Below are positions 60,145 to 64,000 of a stretch of DNA of 64,000 bases, piece after piece. Every line of letters starts with the position of its first letter. Position 1 is the first letter of the stretch. Source of the stretch: Planctomycetota bacterium (GTDB lineage: Bacteria > Planctomycetota > UBA1135 > GCA-002748355). The stretch lies in contig JACKHW010000001.1 of the NCBI GenBank assembly GCA_020638795.1, forward strand, positions 620,001 through 684,000, written 5' to 3'. Below the pieces are notes generated by a model that had not been told where the DNA came from, searched no databases, and worked only from the letters and a program-made list of their open reading frames with translations. Both the position numbers and the translations under genes were made by a program.

Positions 60145-61302
60145 CTATTGGAATACGCCGAAGAACGTCGTGACGAGTGTCGATACGGGTGCCGCTTCGC
60201 GTGCGTCTTCGACGGTGCGCGAGATCTGGTTGAGCAGTCGTTCGATCTGATTGGCGATCGTGTCGTCACCGAAGAGCCGGCCGAGCGTGCCCTTGCCGGC
60301 GCGCAAGTCGGCGATGACGCTGTCGATGTTGTCGACGATGCGCGTCACCGAGTTCGCGAGGGAATCGTCGTTGAGCAGCCTCGGCAAGATGCCCTTTCCC
60401 GAGTTGACGGACGCAACGGCTTCGTCGATGCCCTTGATGATCGAGTCGAGCAGCTTCTCGGTATCCGGGTCGCGCAGGAGCTTGCCCAAGGCGCCCTTTC
60501 CCGCTTCGAGGTCGCTCGCCATCGTGCGAACGCTCGTCACCGTCGACGACACGTCTTCGGCGAGCTGTTTGTCGTTGAGCAATTTCGCGACGACGCCTTC
60601 TCCCGTGCGCGCATCCGCGATCAGCTTCGTTCCGTCTTCGAAGAACGTCGCAGCATTGGTGATCACCTTGCCGATCTCACCCTTGCCCTCGCGTGCTTCG
60701 GCGACCGTGTCCTTGAGCGCGACGGCGAGCTCGTCGGCGCGCTTGAAGAAGTCGCGTGCGTTCGCGAGTGTGTCGCCGATGCTGCCTTTGCCCTCGCGAA
60801 GGTCGCTGATGACTTGGGCCACGTCCTGCAGGATGCGCGCGAGGTTGTCGCGATTGGCTTCGCCGCCGAGCAGGTCCCCGAGGGCCTCGATCGGATTTTG
60901 TGGAGCGGTACCGATCAGCGTCTGATCGGTGTTGGCCGCAGCGCCCTTGGTCCCCGGATCGATCGCGACGACTTTGCCGCCGAGCAAGGACTTGTCGGAG
61001 ACGCGGATCTTGTGATCGGTGAGGAGAGTCAAGCGGCGATCGAGGCGCAACGAGAGCCGGACGGGGTTGTTCACATCGCCACTGTCGGTCTCGACACCAC
61101 TGACGATCCCCACCTTCGTGCCGAGGAACTCGACGTTGTCGCCGACCTTGAGGCCTCGCGCATGGGGCACGTGCACTTCGAGAACCTGCTTCTCGGTCAG
61201 CGAGAAGCTCCCGAGCTTCGCGGTTGCCCAGAGCAACGCGAGCAGCCCGAGGAAGAAGACGAGGCCGAGTGCCGTGTCGCGTTTCAGGTTGTCCGTGCTC
61301 AT
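60145..61302 (-). CDS. mlaD: MlaD/MCE-family substrate-binding protein
   Basis: The product is 385 residues, starting MSTDNLKRDTALG one base after the mlaF stop. A membrane anchor (TALGLVFFLGLLALLWATA) is followed by the MCE domain (VHVPHARGLKVGDNVEFLGTKVG, about 50-130) and a long helical tail with six degenerate repeats of GKGxLGKLLxD type (REGKGSIGDTL, REGKGEIGKVI, RTGEGVVAKLL, EAGKGALGKLL, NSGKGILPRLL, RAGKGTLGRLF). MlaD rings form a lipid tunnel attached to the MlaFE transporter. The tail may build a longer shaft or needle, which is inference. Confidence 0.92.
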   Translation of the reverse strand: MSTDNLKRDTALGLVFFLGLLALLWATAKLGSFSLTEKQVLEVHVPHARGLKVGDNVEFLGTKVGIVSGVETDSGDVNNPVRLSLRLDRRLTLLTDHKIRVSDKSLLGGKVVAIDPGTKGAAANTDQTLIGTAPQNPIEALGDLLGGEANRDNLARILQDVAQVISDLREGKGSIGDTLANARDFFKRADELAVALKDTVAEAREGKGEIGKVITNAATFFEDGTKLIADARTGEGVVAKLLNDKQLAEDVSSTVTSVRTMASDLEAGKGALGKLLRDPDTEKLLDSIIKGIDEAVASVNSGKGILPRLLNDDSLANSVTRIVDNIDSVIADLRAGKGTLGRLFGDDTIANQIERLLNQISRTVEDAREAAPVSTLVTTFFGVFQ

Positions 61303-61303
61303 G

Positions 61304-62083
61304 TCAGTCGATGCCTCCGAGGAAGGCACGCACCAGCGGGTGTTCGCTCGCGCGCATGTACTCGCGTGTTCCTTGTTCGATGATCACGCCATCCTTGATG
61401 AGCGCGATCATGTCGCCGGTCGTATAGGCGCAAGCGCGCTTGTGGGTCACGACGACGCTCGTGACGTGGAAGCGCTCTTGGACCTCGAGAATGAGTTGGT
61501 TGATCTTGTCCGACATGACCGGGTCGAGCCCCGCGTTGGGTTCGTCGTAGAGAACGACTTCGGGTTCGGTCACGAGCGTGCGTGCGAGTCCGGCGCGCTT
61601 CTTCATCCCGCCCGAGATGTTGGCAGGGAACTTCTGGATCGAGTGCTCGAGGTCGACGATCTTGCAGACCTCCATCGTGCGGTCCTCGATCTCGGACTTG
61701 CTCATGCGCGTGTTCTCGCGCAGGGGGAGGGCGACGTTGTCGAAGATCGACATCCAGTTGATCAACGCGCCATCCTGGAACAGGTACCCCATGCGCTTGC
61801 GTAAGTGCATCAGGCCTTTTCGATCCAGCGAAGGGACACTCTCGCCGTCGACGAGGACCTCACCCGAGTCGGGTTGCACGATGCCGATGATGTGCTTGAG
61901 CGTGACACTCTTGCCGGTTCCCGAGCCACCCATGATCACGAACGTCTTGCCGCGCGGCACCGCGAAGGTGATCCCCCGCAACACCTCGAAGCTCCCGAAG
62001 CTCTTGTGGACATCGACGAGCTCGATCGCGGGAACGTCGTCCGGTCGTCGAGTCACACGGGGTTCGCGTACGCGTGCTGCCAT
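61304..62083 (-). CDS. mlaF: MlaF-type ABC transporter ATP-binding protein
   Basis: The product is 259 residues. Walker A MGGSGTGKSVTLKHI, Q-loop LFQDGALINWMSIFDNV, ABC signature ISGGMKKRAGLARTL, Walker B VVLYDEPNAGLDPV and switch His in VVTHKR. The sequence is close to the phospholipid-transport class that powers lipid exchange between inner and outer membrane. It has a slightly long Arg-rich N-terminus. Confidence 0.94.
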   Translation of the reverse strand: MAARVREPRVTRRPDDVPAIELVDVHKSFGSFEVLRGITFAVPRGKTFVIMGGSGTGKSVTLKHIIGIVQPDSGEVLVDGESVPSLDRKGLMHLRKRMGYLFQDGALINWMSIFDNVALPLRENTRMSKSEIEDRTMEVCKIVDLEHSIQKFPANISGGMKKRAGLARTLVTEPEVVLYDEPNAGLDPVMSDKINQLILEVQERFHVTSVVVTHKRACAYTTGDMIALIKDGVIIEQGTREYMRASEHPLVRAFLGGID

Positions 62084-62107
62084 GGTTCCTGCTGTGTTCG
62101 ACCGGGA

Positions 62108-62905
62108 TCAGATCAGGAAGTAGAAGAAGAACCAGGTGATGATGTAACCGAGCACGATGATCAGCAGGATCGAGTTGCGCACGGCGCTCTGCACGGCTTG
62201 TCCGACGCCGAGCGCACCGCCGCTCGCGCGAAGGCCGGCAGAGCACCCGACGACCGCGATCGCGATGCCGAACACGATGGCTTTGATGATCCCTACCCAC
62301 ACGTCTTTCGGGAACATGCCGGTCTGCTCGGTCAACGATTCCTGCACGCTGTTCATGTAGAACGCGAAGCTGATGTCGAGATGCACCTCGGCGATGATGC
62401 TGCCGCCGAGGATGCCGACCGCGTTGGCGAACACCGTCAGGATCGGGCACATGATCGCGAGCCCGACGACGCGCGGCATCACGAGGAATCGCACCGGGTC
62501 GATCGACATCACTTCGAGCGCCGTGATCTCTTCGGAAACCGTCATCGTGCCGAGCTCGGCCGCCATGCGCGAGCCGACGGTCGCCGCGAGGATCACGCCC
62601 GTGATGAACGGACCCATCTCGCGACACATCGACAGCGCGATGATGTTGCCGATGACGGTGTGTGTGCCGGTGTTCCGCAGTTCGATCCCCGTCTGCAACG
62701 AAAGGATCATCCCCGCAAAGACGGCGACGAAGAGCGTGACCGGAAGCGGCCGGACACCAACCACGAACATCTGATCGAGGATGAAGCGGACGCGCTTCGG
62801 CACCGCGACGAGAGCAGTGCCGCTGCGCAAGAGGAGCGCGATCGAGGACCCCGCGCCCTCGACTTGCGTGCGCATGAACGCGCCGACGTGCGACACGACG
62901 CTCAT
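62108..62905 (-). CDS. mlaE: MlaE-type ABC transporter permease
   Basis: The product is 265 residues with 5-6 spans. Family stretches: RFILDQMFVVGVRPLPVTLFVAVFAGMILSLQTGIEL, TGVILAATVGSRMAAELGTMTVSEEITALEVMSIDP, VMPRVVGLAIMCPILTVFANAVGILGG. It forms the membrane part of the Mla transporter with MlaF. Its ATG overlaps the stop of the upstream aromatic-repeat gene (ATGA), so all four genes are probably one operon. Confidence 0.94.
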   Translation of the reverse strand: MSVVSHVGAFMRTQVEGAGSSIALLLRSGTALVAVPKRVRFILDQMFVVGVRPLPVTLFVAVFAGMILSLQTGIELRNTGTHTVIGNIIALSMCREMGPFITGVILAATVGSRMAAELGTMTVSEEITALEVMSIDPVRFLVMPRVVGLAIMCPILTVFANAVGILGGSIIAEVHLDISFAFYMNSVQESLTEQTGMFPKDVWVGIIKAIVFGIAIAVVGCSAGLRASGGALGVGQAVQSAVRNSILLIIVLGYIITWFFFYFLI

Positions 62906-64000
62906 CGATCGGAACTCCAGTGGATCGGAAGGAACTGCAGGAGACGCAACGTGCGCCCTCCGTCCTCATCGGCAACGTAGTTGAAGAGGAACGGCACCGA
63001 ACTCTGATACCGCTGACCAGCGAAATTCCTGCTCGACCACGCATGCGCGAAGGCGCGGGTCCGGCGGTTCCCGCGCGCATCCCCTTCGTCGTGCCACAGC
63101 GTCCATGCAAAATCCCAGGCCTCTCGGATCCCGGTCGCGTAGATGCCGTCCCACGGCCATGGCGACAGGGTGCGGAAGCGCCAATCGCCGTTCCGCGTCG
63201 TGCGGTAATCCGCGAAGGGCCACAGACGCCAGTGGTCGTCGATGCCTTCCTCGAAATCCGCATCGTCTTCGAGCATGTCGAAGGTGCCGCGCTTGTCCTT
63301 CTTCTTGTAGCGGATCGTGTTGCGCCAGAAGAAGGGCAGCACGTACGTGTCGCGCCGATCACTCATCTTGTTCCAATAGTGGCGCAACCAGATGAGTGGA
63401 TACAGCAATACGGTGCTGTCCTGACGATCGGTCCACGTGTGCTGCCAGAACGGCGTGACCCAGCGCTGGTGGAGCGGCTTGTCGCTGTAGTCGTCGTCGA
63501 GCCAGCGCAGCAGTGGCCATGGGAAGTCCCAGTAGCGATAACGCCCACCTTCGAGCGGCCCACCCTTCTCCGACAGCTCGCTGTTCTCGGCATGGCGGAA
63601 GAACGGCCACAAGAAGCTCCAAGCGACGAAGGCGCCACCGGTCTTCCAGCCGACGAGCGGGAACAGGTGGAAGGACGAGCGCGGGTATTCCGTGTCGAGA
63701 CGGTCCTTGCCCCAGTGGATGAACGGCCACAGCAGCGAGTAGGACTCGCTCTTTCCGGGCACGACGCTCTTGCCGAAGAAGGGCAGGATGCGCCACCAGT
63801 ACGGTCGCTGCGGATTGTCGCTACCACCCCAACCCGTCAGTGGCCAGAAGAGGTGCGTGCCCGTCGTGTCCCCCTTCTTCGTTTTCAGGAAGAGCGGGAA
63901 CAGGAACCACGTGAAGCGCTCGTAGGTCAGGAACTGCGGGATGCTGCCGAAGATCGGGAACACCGCGAAGTAGTTCTCGCCGAGCACCGACGAACCACCC
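62902..64000 (-). CDS. Aromatic-proline repeat protein of unknown function (5' end outside window)
   Basis: At least 365 residues; the frame is open to the window edge. The chain is a series of repeats of pattern (F/L)(L/F/W)(W/Y/F)P(F/L)xxW: FLFPLFLK, HLFWPLTGW, LLWPFIHWGKD, HLFPLVGWKT, FLWPFFRH, FPWPLLRW, LLYPLIWLRHYW, VLPFFWR, RLWPFADY. These alternate with charged loops (DDDYSD, KKKDKRG, LEDDADFEEG). The spacing suggests beta-strands of a barrel or propeller. No signal peptide is visible because the start is missing. Coupling with mlaE suggests an envelope or lipid-transport role, but I recognise no characterised family. Confidence 0.7.
   Translation of the reverse strand, partial: GGSSVLGENYFAVFPIFGSIPQFLTYERFTWFLFPLFLKTKKGDTTGTHLFWPLTGWGGSDNPQRPYWWRILPFFGKSVVPGKSESYSLLWPFIHWGKDRLDTEYPRSSFHLFPLVGWKTGGAFVAWSFLWPFFRHAENSELSEKGGPLEGGRYRYWDFPWPLLRWLDDDYSDKPLHQRWVTPFWQHTWTDRQDSTVLLYPLIWLRHYWNKMSDRRDTYVLPFFWRNTIRYKKKDKRGTFDMLEDDADFEEGIDDHWRLWPFADYRTTRNGDWRFRTLSPWPWDGIYATGIREAWDFAWTLWHDEGDARGNRRTRAFAHAWSSRNFAGQRYQSSVPFLFNYVADEDGGRTLRLLQFLPIHWSSDR

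Overview
The window is high-GC chromosomal DNA from a bacterium that is most likely a member of the Planctomycetota. The evidence is a paired PSCyt1/DUF1549/DUF1553 cytochrome-like protein and DUF1501 protein, a fused LpxC-FabZ enzyme, an ECF sigma factor overlapping a Ser/Thr kinase with WD40 repeats, several large secreted proteins with a shared C-terminal module, and a 16S gene with planctomycete-like variants. Lipid A, OmpH and Mla-type genes indicate a diderm envelope. I cannot name the genus from sequence alone.

Layout. 1-9.2 kb: the end of an unknown gene, a polytopic membrane protein, endonuclease III, then a same-strand acyl-CoA cluster (thiolase, 3-hydroxyacyl-CoA dehydrogenase, acyl-CoA dehydrogenase, MeaB GTPase, B12-binding mutase subunit, a second and atypical acyl-CoA dehydrogenase, metallo-beta-lactamase-fold hydrolase). 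Several of these genes overlap by ATGA, so they are probably one operon for short-chain acyl-CoA metabolism and a B12-dependent carbon-skeleton rearrangement. 9.4-24.6 kb: a secreted lamin-tail protein, NUDIX and YihY proteins, and an envelope block (PBP4-type peptidase, OmpH-like chaperone, LpxC-FabZ, LpxA, Gfo/Idh/MocA oxidoreductase, L,D-transpeptidase), then the DUF1549/1553-DUF1501 pair. 24.6-30.6 kb: a complete linked rRNA operon, 16S-tRNA-Ile-tRNA-Ala-23S-5S, with promoter, boxA-like site and terminator.

30.7-37.4 kb: a frameshifted secreted metalloprotease, a small membrane protein, a LexA-type repressor, a gene-poor 1.5 kb stretch and two secreted proteins. 37.8-41.8 kb is the most unusual part. 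nadB and hflX are bracketed by two nearly identical copies of a 156-bp repeat, each containing an almost perfect hairpin of about 106 nt. Each copy is directly preceded by its own, unrelated tandem-repeat array, and the 3' end of hflX is followed by a diverged tandem duplicate of itself.

41.8-46.3 kb (minus strand): a small membrane protein, a SecDF fusion, ribosomal protein L19 and TrmD. 46.4-54.1 kb: a MOSC protein, a large secreted alpha/beta hydrolase, an FHA-transmembrane-coiled-coil-trypsin-like protease, riboflavin synthase, and an octaheme c-type cytochrome. 54.1-64 kb (minus strand): a kinase/WD40 protein and its ECF sigma factor, an LVIVD-type secreted protein, a small helix-turn-helix candidate, an Mla-type lipid transport operon (mlaE-mlaF-mlaD), and, overlapping mlaE, a protein built of aromatic-proline repeats that runs off the window.
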